Assembly (NCBI GenBank): GCA_030668425.1
Contig: DAOUTY010000007.1
Coordinates: 1 to 18,211 of the forward strand
Source: Chloroflexota bacterium
Lineage (GTDB): Bacteria > Chloroflexota > Dehalococcoidia > SZUA-161
Direction of reading: 5' to 3'
Length of the DNA stretch: 18,211 bases
This document shows, in pieces, positions 1 to 9,500 of the stretch. Every line of letters starts with the position of its first letter. The first letter of the stretch is position 1. The translations under genes and the position numbers were made by a program. Under the pieces are notes generated by a model. That model did no database searches, had not been told where the DNA came from, and saw nothing but the letters and a program-made list of their open reading frames with translations.

Positions 1-119
1 AGCGCTACGATCTCGTAATCGGGTGCCCCTGGCGCAGGTGTCGGTGTTGCTGCTGGCGTAGCGTTAGTGCAACTGGCGAGAGCCAGGACAGCTAGCAAAA
101 GGAGTAAGTTCCGCTTCAT
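1..119 (-). CDS. Lipoprotein, N-terminal part only (cut by window start)
   Basis: The first 39 codons of a gene that continues beyond the left edge. The ATG at 117-119 follows a strong ribosome-binding site (GGAGG within 121-130, complement). The product begins with a short basic stretch (MKR), then a run of Leu/Ala, and ends its signal peptide in a lipobox L-A-S-C with the lipidated cysteine at residue 17. A Thr/Pro/Ala-rich linker follows, typical of the tether of an exported, membrane-anchored lipoprotein. The mature domain lies outside the window, so its function cannot be told; a solute-binding protein is one common possibility. It lies 127 bases downstream of the small membrane protein gene on the same strand and might be read with it. 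Confidence 0.75.
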   Translation of the reverse strand, partial: MKRNLLLLLAVLALASCTNATPAATPTPAPGAPDYEIVA

Positions 120-152
120 CCCTCACCTCCAATACTGTTGAGAATCAGAGGA

Positions 153-166
153 GAACAAGCTTGTTC
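153..166. promoter_or_regulatory. 14-bp perfect palindrome upstream of lipoprotein gene
   Basis: GAACAAGCTTGTTC is a perfect inverted repeat lying 34 bases upstream of the lipoprotein start codon, in the gap between it and the small membrane protein gene. A gapless palindrome here could be the operator of a dimeric repressor or part of a short RNA hairpin. It has no T-run, so it is not a terminator. Function is inferred only from position and symmetry. Confidence 0.35.
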
Positions 167-246
167 GAGATTTTGCCTCTCCCGGAAGGCTCTCCAGCCC
201 TTTCTTGTCGAAGGGTTCCTTGTTTGGTGCGATGATCTAGCCGTCG

Positions 247-519
247 TTATTTCTCGAGGGCTTTGAGGCCTGCGTTGGTAAGAAAGTCTATGGCTCCTCC
301 TATGACGGCAAGCAGCATGCACAGAAGGAAGGCGTAAAGCTTGCTATCGAAGACGAGCGTAAATGTCAAATCTTGTATTATGTGGTTCAGTGGTCCCAGG
401 ATGAGTGTCATGCCAACCATGCCCGAAATGGTCAAGAAAAGGCCAAACCCCCGCAAAACCATGAGACCGATTGCTTTCTTGCCTGGAATGATTGATTTCA
501 AACCCGTTTTCTCGTTCAT
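247..519 (-). CDS. Small two-helix membrane protein, unknown function
   Basis: A 90-aa protein. An in-frame ATG lies 33 bases upstream (552), but the ATG at 517-519 is preferred because GGGAGGAG sits just before it. The sequence has a short polar, basic N-terminus, a first hydrophobic segment at about residues 18-42, a loop of about 17 residues, and a second hydrophobic segment at about 60-82 ending in a short charged tail. It probably resides in the cytoplasmic membrane. I do not recognise the family. It has its own consensus promoter, so it is likely to be really expressed. It runs divergently from the Ca2+-ATPase gene, but the intergenic region is long and holds repeats, so a functional link is not implied. 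Confidence 0.65.
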   Translation of the reverse strand: MNEKTGLKSIIPGKKAIGLMVLRGFGLFLTISGMVGMTLILGPLNHIIQDLTFTLVFDSKLYAFLLCMLLAVIGGAIDFLTNAGLKALEK

Positions 520-587
520 ATTCTCCTCCCTCTTGAACTGCGACTGACGCAATTTTATGCAGGCTACCTGATTGTCGCTGGTTGCCC

Positions 588-615
588 ATTATAGACGCTG
601 CTGACCGCCTGTCAA
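588..615 (-). promoter_or_regulatory. Consensus sigma-70 promoter for the small membrane protein
   Basis: On the minus strand TTGACA (615-610) and TATAAT (593-588) are both perfect hexamers, separated by 16 bases. The predicted start of transcription lies about 60 bases before the ATG at 519. This is the best housekeeping-type promoter in the window. Confidence 0.75.
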
Positions 616-654
616 TTATTTGGGCTGTTGCTTAGAATCCTACCGCCTTAGAGG

Positions 655-765
655 GATTGGTGGGTTGCGTTATCACTTCACCCACCCTACCGCTCTACCA
701 CTCCAGGGGAGTGGGGATTGCGGATACCTCTCCCTTGATGGGAGAGGCTAGGTGAGGGTGAATCA
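655..765. repeat. REP-like cluster of three hairpins
   Basis: Three inverted repeats follow each other within 90 bases: GGTGGGT (659-665) with ACCCACC (680-686); CCACTCC (698-704) with GGAGTGG (708-714); and CCTCTCCC (727-734) with GGGAGAGG (740-747). The last is followed by GGTGAGGGTGA. The first and third motifs resemble widespread bacterial repetitive extragenic palindromes, from memory rather than a search. No coding sequence is seen between 616 and 983 apart from this cluster and the promoter for the ATPase. Confidence 0.6.
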
Positions 766-898
766 ATAGCTCAGGGCGAACGGTTCAGATACCATTTTCG
801 TGACAATAAAACCCGGCAAATGTGCTTTTTAAATCTGAATTCATGGATTAAGGCATAGGCTCATCACTGTAAAAATGTCAATAATATCGAAATTGCCT

Positions 899-928
899 TT
901 GTGTAGCTGGGCTTCCCTATGCTACAAT
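899..928 (+). promoter_or_regulatory. Probable promoter of the Ca2+-ATPase gene
   Basis: TACAAT (923-928) is a good -10 box. TTGTGT (899-904), 18 bases upstream, is a weak -35 box. The leader would be about 50 bases. The assignment rests on spacing and position only. Confidence 0.4.
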
Positions 929-983
929 TCACCCGGGTGCCCTCAGCATTTGCTAAACACTCCATACGTGGGGAGCGGGATTT

Positions 984-3689
984 TTGAACATGAAAAGGCC
1001 CTGGTTTCAACTCAACGTTGATGAAACCCTCCAAGAGTTGGGTTCCAGACGCGCGGGTCTAACGGAAGAGGAGGCCAAGGACCGCCTGCTGGAATATGGC
1101 CCTAACGAGCTGCAGAAACAGAAGAAGACTCCGCGAATCGTAGCCTTTCTAAAACAATTCCTCAGTCCTCTCATCTATGTGCTCTTAGTAGCGGCCGTCA
1201 TCTCCCTGGTGGTGGAGCACTATATAGATGCTGGCGTCATTATGGGAGTGCTCCTGCTAAATGCAATTATCGGCTATATGCAGGAGACCAGAGCGGAACA
1301 GGCCATGGAGGCCCTGCTTCAACTGGCGGCGCCCAAGGCCAAGGTGAGACGGGATGGCGCAATTCGCGTTGTCTCTGCTGGGGAGATCGCCCCAGGAGAC
1401 ATGATAATCCTGGAAGCTGGAGATATGGTTCCCGCCGATGCTCGAATCATCGAGGCCAGCAACCTTAAGGTAAGCGAGGCTACCCTCACCGGGGAGTCAC
1501 TGCCCACTGAAAAGCATACCAGTGTCCTGAGGGAGGATGTTGCGGTCACTCTGGCAGAAAGGAAGAACATGGTGCACATGGGCACCATTGTTAGCTATGG
1601 CAGGGCCACCGCTGCTACTGTAGCCACGGGTATGTCCACTGAGATGGGCAGGATTGCCCAAGCCATCCAGGAGGTGAAGCCAGAGAAGACCCCCCTACAA
1701 AAAAGCATCAGCAAACTAAGCAAGTATCTGGTCGTGCTCTTCCTCACTATTTGTACTCTCCTGGTCATAGTGGGGCTACTCAAAGGGCTTACCTGGCTGG
1801 ATATATTCCTTATAGCCGTGGCTGCCGCCGTTTCCGCCATTCCCGAGGGACTTCCGGCAGTGGTCACGGTTGTCTTAGCCCTGGGGATGCGGACGATGGC
1901 CCGCCGCAATGCCATTATCCGCAAACTCGTGGCCGTAGAGACCCTGGGCGCAGCGACCGTTATCTGCACTGACAAGACAGGAACCCTGACCAGAAATGAG
2001 ATGACTGTTGGGAGGATTGTCATTGGTGGAGAAACTATCGGGCTTTCGGGTGAGGGTTATGAACCAAAGGGAGAATTCCGCCGTGATGGACAGTTCCTCA
2101 GCTCCGAATCTGACCCATCGCTAACGCTGCTGTTGAGAATAGGCGTCCTCTGTAATGACGCACTGCTTTCCACCGGTGATGAATGTTGCAGTATTCTGGG
2201 AGATCCTACGGAGGGCGCGCTGGTCGTGGCTGCCGCCAAGGCGGGCATGGACAAGGAGAACCTGGAAAAGGCATTCCCGCGCCTGGACGAGATACCGTTC
2301 CAGAGCGAGAAGCGATATATGGCTACCTTGCATCCACAGGATGGCGGGCGGGTGGCCTATGTGAAGGGAGCCCCGGAGAAAATCCTCTCGTTCAGCAAAC
2401 ATTTCTTGAGTGACGGCCAAGTGCTGCCTTTGCTCGAGGCCGATGCCCGGCATATTCAAGAGGCGAATGAGGCTATGGCTGGGGAAGCCATGCGTGTTAT
2501 CGCCCTGGCTTACGCAGAGCTGCCCCCTGAGACCTCGAAACTGGAAGAAGTGGACTTGAGAGGAAACCTGGTCTATGTAGGACTGGTGGGAATGGATGAT
2601 CCACCTCGGGAGGAGGCTATCGAAGCCGTTTCCCTATGTAAACAAGCGGGCATCAGGGTGGTCATGATTACCGGCGATAACAAGGTGACTGCCGAATCTG
2701 TCGCGCGGCAGCTAGGCCTGACTTCAGGAATATCCGTCACCGGTGTTGAGCTGGCTGAGATGACTGATGAGGAATTGGCCATCCAGATGGAAAGCATATC
2801 CGTATTTGCCAGGGTAGAACCGCTGCATAAGCTGAGAATAGTCAATGCGTTCAAGAGTCGCGGGGACGTAGTGGCTATGACTGGAGACGGGGTCAATGAC
2901 GCACCTGCGCTGAAGGCGGCGGATATCGGCATCGCTATGGGCATCAAGGGTACCGATGTGGCAAAAGAGGCCTCGGACATGGTGCTGGCGGACGATAATT
3001 TCGCCTCGATAGTTGCTGCAGTTGATGAGGGCAGGACGATCTTCAACAGGCTGCGTAACGTTATATTCTTCCTGCTGAGTACGAATACCGGTGAGCTTTT
3101 CGCCTTCCTTCTCTCCCTCATCTTCGTGGGACAGGCGCCGCTGCTGGCAGTACAGATAATATGGGTAAATCTAGTGACTGATACGGCTGTTGGGTTACCC
3201 TTGGGGCTGGAGCCTAAGATCGGGGATGAGCTGAAGCAGCCGCCCCGGCACCCCAAGGTGGGATTGCTCTTCCCTGGGCTAATTTTCCGAGTTGCGTTCC
3301 TGGCGGGTATGATGAGTGTCGGGGTGTTCGCCATATTTAGCTGGTCGCACGGAAGGGTAAGCCTGGATGAAGCTCGCACTATGGCCTTCTGCACTCTGGT
3401 GGCATTCGAATGGTTTCGAGCCTTCAACGCGCGCTCCGATGAATACACGGTTTTCAAGCTGGGCATCCTCCGCAATCGCTATCTCCTAATATCTATCGGC
3501 GTAGCCGTGTTGCTGCAGATGGTCGTGGTCTATGCTCCCTTCATGCAGGTGGCTTTTCATACAGTGCCCATCGGCATAGCACAGTGGGGCATAGTCCTTG
3601 GTATAGCCGGCTCCATTTTCACCGCTGAGGAATTGCGGAAGGTAATTGCACCCAGACTCTTCAGCCGGGGCAAGTGGGTTCCTGCATAA
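984..3689 (+). CDS. P2A-type calcium-transporting ATPase
   Basis: A 901-aa P-type ATPase that pumps a cation, most likely Ca2+, across the cytoplasmic membrane. It starts with TTG at 984 or ATG at 990; GGGGAG eight bases before the TTG favours 984, used for numbering. An N-terminal cation-ATPase domain (about 8-75) leads into the first helices. The actuator loop has TGES at 169-172. M4 carries PEGLP (287-291). The phosphorylated Asp is D330 in DKTGTLT. The nucleotide domain has KGAPE (461-465), and the hinge TGDGVND is at 633-639. The SERCA calcium ligands appear conserved: E288 (M4), N701 and E704 (M5), N729, T732 and D733 (M6), and E809 (M8). Full length for the family (PacL/SERCA-like), with ten predicted helices. 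It is a single gene, converging on the glutamate synthase operon. A Na+- or Mn2+-transporting relative cannot be excluded. Confidence 0.93.
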   Translation: MNMKRPWFQLNVDETLQELGSRRAGLTEEEAKDRLLEYGPNELQKQKKTPRIVAFLKQFLSPLIYVLLVAAVISLVVEHYIDAGVIMGVLLLNAIIGYMQETRAEQAMEALLQLAAPKAKVRRDGAIRVVSAGEIAPGDMIILEAGDMVPADARIIEASNLKVSEATLTGESLPTEKHTSVLREDVAVTLAERKNMVHMGTIVSYGRATAATVATGMSTEMGRIAQAIQEVKPEKTPLQKSISKLSKYLVVLFLTICTLLVIVGLLKGLTWLDIFLIAVAAAVSAIPEGLPAVVTVVLALGMRTMARRNAIIRKLVAVETLGAATVICTDKTGTLTRNEMTVGRIVIGGETIGLSGEGYEPKGEFRRDGQFLSSESDPSLTLLLRIGVLCNDALLSTGDECCSILGDPTEGALVVAAAKAGMDKENLEKAFPRLDEIPFQSEKRYMATLHPQDGGRVAYVKGAPEKILSFSKHFLSDGQVLPLLEADARHIQEANEAMAGEAMRVIALAYAELPPETSKLEEVDLRGNLVYVGLVGMDDPPREEAIEAVSLCKQAGIRVVMITGDNKVTAESVARQLGLTSGISVTGVELAEMTDEELAIQMESISVFARVEPLHKLRIVNAFKSRGDVVAMTGDGVNDAPALKAADIGIAMGIKGTDVAKEASDMVLADDNFASIVAAVDEGRTIFNRLRNVIFFLLSTNTGELFAFLLSLIFVGQAPLLAVQIIWVNLVTDTAVGLPLGLEPKIGDELKQPPRHPKVGLLFPGLIFRVAFLAGMMSVGVFAIFSWSHGRVSLDEARTMAFCTLVAFEWFRAFNARSDEYTVFKLGILRNRYLLISIGVAVLLQMVVVYAPFMQVAFHTVPIGIAQWGIVLGIAGSIFTAEELRKVIAPRLFSRGKWVPA

Positions 3690-3849
3690 AGGGTATGGAG
3701 CCTATCTGCTCGCTACAGCAATCGCGGATCAGATTGCGAAGCTTCAGGCGCTCCAACTGATGCCGATTCCCTCCCTCTTGTTGGTGATGAAAGCATCGAA
3801 AACGTGGTCGCCAAGGGCTTTTCGCACGGGGGGTTTTCCTGGTCGATAC
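3690..3849. other. Convergent intergenic region without a recognisable terminator
   Basis: About 160 bases separate the ends of the ATPase gene (+) and the glutamate synthase operon (minus). I see only a weak 6-bp stem, GCAATC with GATTGC near 3718-3738, and no T-run on either strand. No small gene with a ribosome-binding site is evident. Confidence 0.4.
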
Positions 3850-6480
3850 TTACTCCGGAACTTCCATCTTGGCAAGTACTGCCAGCCTGACTGCGCGCAC
3901 CTTGCGATAGACCTCACCGGGTGAGCGGACCTCGCCATTAACGGTGAGAAGGTCACGTTCAATCGAGATGCCGAAGAGCCTCTCGTTCTCCTGGAGATAG
4001 GGGAGGATCAGGTCCCAGTCTTCGTCCGTTAACTCTGCGAACTCGCCCCCGTTGAGCTGTTCATCCACAATGCTACAAAGCGGATCGCGTACAAAGATAG
4101 CTCCGCCCGAGGCCAGGGAAAACAGGTTGGACCCGGGGTAGGGGCTCGCCTGCTCACGGACCTTGCCCTGATCATCGAATTCGATGCCGTTAAGGATAAC
4201 AAAACCACCGCCATGGTGGGGGTCCCCTGCCATGAACGACTCGGCGAGAAAGTCGAGGCAGGTTCCGTTGATGACCACGCGAGGTCTGCCCACCGCGTTG
4301 ATCAGAGGCCTGCCGGCAGCGTTGCCCATAATGTAGACCTCACCCCCCTTGGCACCGTACATGAAGGCCTGGCCAACGTCGCCGTACACCACCAGACGGC
4401 CGCTCTTCATGATCTGGCCGATCTGGTCTTGTCCGTTGTCATGTACGTGGATTTCCATCCCATCGATTCCAGAGGCGAGGTAATCTCCAGAGCTGCCGTA
4501 GATGTCAATACGCATACCCTGTGTCCTCGGCCCGAATCCGCAGCCGTGGAAACGCTGCCCCTTCAGACCATAGACGATGAACCGCTTCCAACCTAGCTCG
4601 TAGGCCCTGACTGCCAGACGCGCGTCGCAGTCATTGCCCTCTGGAGGAAAGTCCCGCCCATGGATCACCAGAATCCTTTCATTACCTTCGGGTGCTCTGA
4701 GATCGCCTCGGGAGCCCCATTCTATCCTTGTGAAACGGGCTGAGCTCTTTGAGGATATTGGAGCCACGGAGTCAAGGATATTATCGATACTGTCACGAGT
4801 GATTTGGAGAACCGAACTGCGCCGCATCTTTGCGCAGTCGTAACGCCGGTTATTGAGCAGTGTGAGCAGTGCCAGAGCACCCTCCCTGGCATCGTCCCCC
4901 TTGGCAGCTATACTCTCGATCCGGCTGAACACTCCCCGGAGTTGATCGAGGTTCCAGGAAGAGAGAGCGGATACGATACGGTAGAAGGATTCCTCTGCCT
5001 TTTCCGCCGCGATGTCCGTCTCGATCTGTTTAATCAGCTCCTCGGCACCTGCTGGCGGCTGTGGTTCTGTATCCAGGTTGATCTTGTATTCCCCCGGTGG
5101 CGCGGTGATGGCTCTTCCGAACTTATCCGTGCAGGAGACAGAGCTGGTTCCGTTCTTTCCGGTGACGGTGAAGGAGAATGCGCCTCCATCCGTGTGGCTT
5201 CCGCCACGCGCATTCCAATAGCGGTCGGCCACCGGCCGGAAGCGAGGGTCATCGCGGGAAAGGGAGCGGAGCGTAGCGTCGATGGCCTGCTTCTCGGATG
5301 CAATGAGTCCTATGTCGATATCCCCCTCTTGGAAGGCGAACACCTGAGGCCGTAGCATGGCTGTATCAGTGATCCCGATGAGCCTGTACGTATTCTCGTC
5401 TGGCCTGCTGTGGGCGATGATGAAGAACCATGGGCCGTCAGGCGAACCGTGCATGTGCAGAGCGTGGATTAGCCTGTAAATGCGCTGCTTCTCATCGGGG
5501 AGCCGGTCAAAGTCAAGCTCAGTTGTAGGGGCCAGAGCCTCTATTACATATTCGAGCGGGTACTTGTAGACCCTGCTCCAGAGATCGAACAGTAGTACTG
5601 AGACCTCGGTGTCAGTGAGGAACTGAGGCGCAATGTTGTGCTGGCGCAGATACTCGGAGACGCTGTAGTAGTTGGCGAAATCGCCGTTGTGGACCAGGGC
5701 TTCGTTCATGCCGATAAAGGGGTGTGACCCTGCTGGATGCCACACTCGACCCTTGGTAGGATAGCGCTGATGTGCGATCCAGACCTGTGCTTGGAGATCT
5801 TCCAGTCCGTAGTACTGCACCACGTGCTCGGCATAGCCCACGATCTTGAATATCATGAGGTTCCGGGCGTGGGAGAGCACGAATGCCCGTTTGTCTCCCA
5901 GGGAGGCGTAGAAGTGTTGGTTCAGGCTGACGCTGTTCTGATAGACGAATTCGTCTTCGATATCACGCTCAGACATGTCCTGAAGCGAGTTTTCCCCGGC
6001 GAACTTCTGGAGCGCGTCGTTTTTGCCCCTGACGAAGTAGCGGACGATGTCGGGAGGCTTGATGGGAGTTCCCAGTTCCTTCCAGTCGGCTGCCGGTTCG
6101 ACCCTGGTCTTGTGATCGATCCTGAAATGAGGAATGACGAACTGTTCCTCGACCTCAAGGTCTGCCGTGGGGTCGAGAAGAGCGATCTGGAGGATGTAGT
6201 CGTCGCGCAGGGTAGCCTTGTCGACGCCGAGCTGCTTGTGGTTCAGACAGGCGCAGGCGATTCCCCCGCCCTTGCCGTTTCCCCGGTTGTGCATTTGGAT
6301 GGCTGGCTCGAAAATATGCCGGCCCTGGATCGGGACGCTTGCTGCGAAACCGACTACACCGCAGCCACCCTCCTCGGCCGACTTGCCATGGGGCATACTG
6401 CGAATATCGCCAACCAGGGTTCTCCTGGAATCAATAATGGTCTTGACAAAGCTGTTGCCTGATGGCTCTGCGCGTCTCAT
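3850..6480 (-). CDS. Glutamate synthase glutaminase domain fused to GXGXG domain
   Basis: An 876-aa protein that likely releases ammonia from glutamine for glutamate synthesis. Residues 40-400 are a class II (Ntn) glutaminase. Cys40 in G-G-C-G-V-V-G is the nucleophile; HQRYPT (237-242) carries the substrate-binding Arg, HNGD (264-267) the oxyanion residues, and LTDTEV (288-293) the Asp. A mostly helical linker (about 475-580) leads to a GXGXG beta-helix domain (about 600-770) with its regular Gly pattern, then a tail of about 100 residues. The FMN synthase barrel that normally lies between these parts in GltB is missing and is encoded by the next gene upstream in the operon, 26 bases away. 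AGGAAG lies 9-10 bases before the chosen ATG. The catalytic Cys is 39 residues in, so an N-terminal propeptide must be cleaved. A shorter form starting at Met29 (6396) lacks a close ribosome-binding site. Confidence 0.88.
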   Translation of the reverse strand: MRRAEPSGNSFVKTIIDSRRTLVGDIRSMPHGKSAEEGGCGVVGFAASVPIQGRHIFEPAIQMHNRGNGKGGGIACACLNHKQLGVDKATLRDDYILQIALLDPTADLEVEEQFVIPHFRIDHKTRVEPAADWKELGTPIKPPDIVRYFVRGKNDALQKFAGENSLQDMSERDIEDEFVYQNSVSLNQHFYASLGDKRAFVLSHARNLMIFKIVGYAEHVVQYYGLEDLQAQVWIAHQRYPTKGRVWHPAGSHPFIGMNEALVHNGDFANYYSVSEYLRQHNIAPQFLTDTEVSVLLFDLWSRVYKYPLEYVIEALAPTTELDFDRLPDEKQRIYRLIHALHMHGSPDGPWFFIIAHSRPDENTYRLIGITDTAMLRPQVFAFQEGDIDIGLIASEKQAIDATLRSLSRDDPRFRPVADRYWNARGGSHTDGGAFSFTVTGKNGTSSVSCTDKFGRAITAPPGEYKINLDTEPQPPAGAEELIKQIETDIAAEKAEESFYRIVSALSSWNLDQLRGVFSRIESIAAKGDDAREGALALLTLLNNRRYDCAKMRRSSVLQITRDSIDNILDSVAPISSKSSARFTRIEWGSRGDLRAPEGNERILVIHGRDFPPEGNDCDARLAVRAYELGWKRFIVYGLKGQRFHGCGFGPRTQGMRIDIYGSSGDYLASGIDGMEIHVHDNGQDQIGQIMKSGRLVVYGDVGQAFMYGAKGGEVYIMGNAAGRPLINAVGRPRVVINGTCLDFLAESFMAGDPHHGGGFVILNGIEFDDQGKVREQASPYPGSNLFSLASGGAIFVRDPLCSIVDEQLNGGEFAELTDEDWDLILPYLQENERLFGISIERDLLTVNGEVRSPGEVYRKVRAVRLAVLAKMEVPE

Positions 6481-6506
6481 ATCTATTTGCTTCCTAACAG
6501 TCCTTT

Positions 6507-9500
6507 CTACTTGGGCGTCGTGGCCGGTTCCAGAGCAGGTGACGCGGTCTTATCGATATAATCTTGATGGACTAGAAGGTCTGACCGCCCCACCAGTTCC
6601 TTTATGCTTTTCATTCCCAAGCGCCAGAGAATCTCCTGCAGTTGAATCGAATAGGAGTGGAAGAGGTTGATCAGACGCTGTGTTGCCCATTCCACGCTGA
6701 AGGCGGTTGACAGTTTTGGGTCAGTGGTAGCGATGCCGCGTGGGCAGCCACGTCCACTCTCACACTTTCCGCAGCGTATGCATTCCAGCGCCACCATCTC
6801 CGAGGTTGCGATCACGGCTCCGTCAGCGCCGAGTGCGATAGCCTTGGCAATGTCCCATGCGGTGCGGATTCCGCCCGAGGCAATAAGCGTTATCTGGTCG
6901 CGGATGCCTTCCTCGATGAGGAACTGGTGCACCTTGGGAATGGCGTACTCAATGGGCATGGCGATGTTCTTCTTGGCGATGTCCGGCGCGGCGCCGGTCC
7001 CGCCATAGCTACCGTCGATGTGAATGATGTGCGCGCCCGCGTAATAGCTGCCCACGGCCACCATGTCCACGTCGGTGGGGCTCGAAACCTTGACGGAGAC
7101 GAGAGCCCTTGGGCTGATCGCCTTGATCCAGTCCACGTGTTTCTTATGGTCCTCAACCGAGTAGACTGAGTGGAATGGGAAGGGCGAGAAGAGGGCATTT
7201 CCCTCGACTGATTCCCTTATTTTGGCGACGTCTGGAGTTACCTTGTCTCCAAGGAGATGGCCGCCCAGGCCAGGCTTTGCGCCCTGGGCGTACTTGAACT
7301 CGACTATCCGGGCTCGCTGGATTGTCTCCTCACTGACCCCAAACAGTCCGGTGGCTACCTGGGTGATGACGTAATCTTTATATGGGGTCAGGGCATCCGG
7401 GTAGCCGCCCTCGCCGGTGCAGGTGAAGGAGTTAAAAACCTTGTAGGCTTTGGCTCGCGCGACGAGGCTGGCGAGGCTTATGGCACCGAAGCTCATACCG
7501 CCGCCATATACCGGGAACCCGATCTCGACCTGGGGGGCATTATCGTCACGTCTCCGATTCAAGGGCATTGAAAGGTCGATGTCCTCAGGTTTGAGATTTG
7601 GATTCGGGGGCTTTTCGGGGAAGGCTAAGTCGATCCGGTCAAATCCTCCTCCAGAGGCGCCGACCCTGTACTCAAGCCCGTTCTCAGGTGGCCTCCCTGT
7701 CTCGGCCTGGGTCCAGGTGCTGACGATAAGGTCAGGTGTCCAGCGAGGGTCACCGAAGGTCTCCCACGCGGGATCAGGCCCTACGCGAATGGCATGCTCG
7801 GGACAGTAATCTCCACAAAAGGCACTTTTCTCTCGGCACACTTCGGGCCCTACACAGAGGTAAGACTTTGGAGCTAGCATGAGGTCACCGGCCTTCATGT
7901 GTACCCAGTAGGTACAGACCTCGGCACACTTGCCGCAGGCAGCGCAGGCGTCGGTTCTGACAACCCTGTATTTGGAAAGTCTGTTCCTGTATCTTGAATG
8001 GCAGACGTTGACCAACCCCTCCACAAAGGGAAATGTCCATTGCTCAGGCACTGGTGATGGGGTCGGTTTCTCCATGACCAACGCTTTTGTGGTAACATCC
8101 CACCCCGGGTTTCCTGAAGAAAGCGTGGCCCCTGTCCGCTCGCCGAAAATCGGTGCGAAGTTATCCTTCTCCAGGTCATCGAAAAACATGGCTCTGCCCA
8201 CTTCTCCCCGGAGCCTGCGAATCTCCCTCATACCCATGGCGCCCAGTACCTCGATAATCTGGGAATGCCAGGCGCCGATAAGGTTGACGATTCTCTGCGC
8301 GCCGTATTCCACCGGCATCTCATCCAGGTGAAGCGGGCATTCGATACCGTCACCGCAATCCCGGCAGAGGCGGCATTCGAGGGCGGCCATTATGGCCAGG
8401 TCAACGCCCACGCCATCAACGCCGCAGATGATGATCTTGGCCACGTGTTCAGCCATGGCGATACCGCCGGATATCAACAGGGTGACCTGCTCGCGGATCG
8501 AGTCCTCCACCAGCCTGAGATGGACCTCGCGGACCAGTCCGGTGATGAAATCGCCCTCGCGCTTGCTCAGGCCTCTTCCTTTGGTGCTGGCTTGCAAGTG
8601 AATGACCTCCGCTCCTGCCCGGGCAAGTTGTAACGCCAGTTCTGCCGCGTGTTCGTCGAGAGGGAGACGGATTGAGACGATAGTATTGGGACTCTCCTCC
8701 TTGATTCTGCTCACTGAGTCCATGACCCCATCCGTGTAGGCGAACTCAAGGATGGGGACGCCTTCGACGGCGGAGAGTGAGTGCCTGTCGGGATCGAATT
8801 TGACCATCAGGTTCTTGCGGTACTCGTCTGAGGGACCCTGAACCTCCTCATATTCGGCGATTGCGAGCGTATCGAGGTCCACGGCAGCTTTGATCATGGC
8901 CCTTCGTGCGGACTCGCTTCTGATCCCGATGGGAGGGATATCTAGAATAACTGGTATCGGTATTTCCAGGAATGGTGGGGGGATGGTTAGGAGTCCCCCG
9001 TTCTCGTCGAATTCGAGCCTCTCCGGGCGCCTTCCCAGTTCGATCACGGTGCTGATGTACTCTCGGCCGTGGATGCCGTCACGGGTTGGCCTCACGATCT
9101 CGGACATGTCTGTCCACATTTGATCGAAACCGGGGCCGCAAAACGGGCCGCGGTATCCCGCACCCGATATCGGAATTCTGCCGGTTTCCGCCTGCTTCCA
9201 GATCCGTTGAATTAGGGCGGGCTTCCAGTAGTCATCGCCAAGGGCCTCATAGCGCGAGTTTCTGACCCGTGTGAGTATGTTGGCTTTGCATTCCTGGATG
9301 CAGCGCAAACACCCTGCGCATTCGCTATCACCGGTGTCCAGAACCTCGACGTAATCAAATCTGCGCTTGTGGTAAATGTCGTAAACGCAAGCGGAATACT
9401 TAACGCAGTTCGTGCAATGCAGGCACTTATTGATCTCGATGGAGCAGTACTCCGGGATCGGCTCGAATCTCGGTTGAAGTGATTGAATATCTACGTGATA

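Noticed and set aside
2573..3475. 300-codon open frame opposite the ATPase gene
   Set aside because: It lies wholly antisense to conserved ATPase motifs, is Ser/Thr/Arg-rich and low in complexity, and is a shadow of codon bias.
5737..6462. 241-codon open frame opposite the glutaminase domain
   Set aside because: It mirrors the conserved glutaminase motifs on the other strand and has no independent support.
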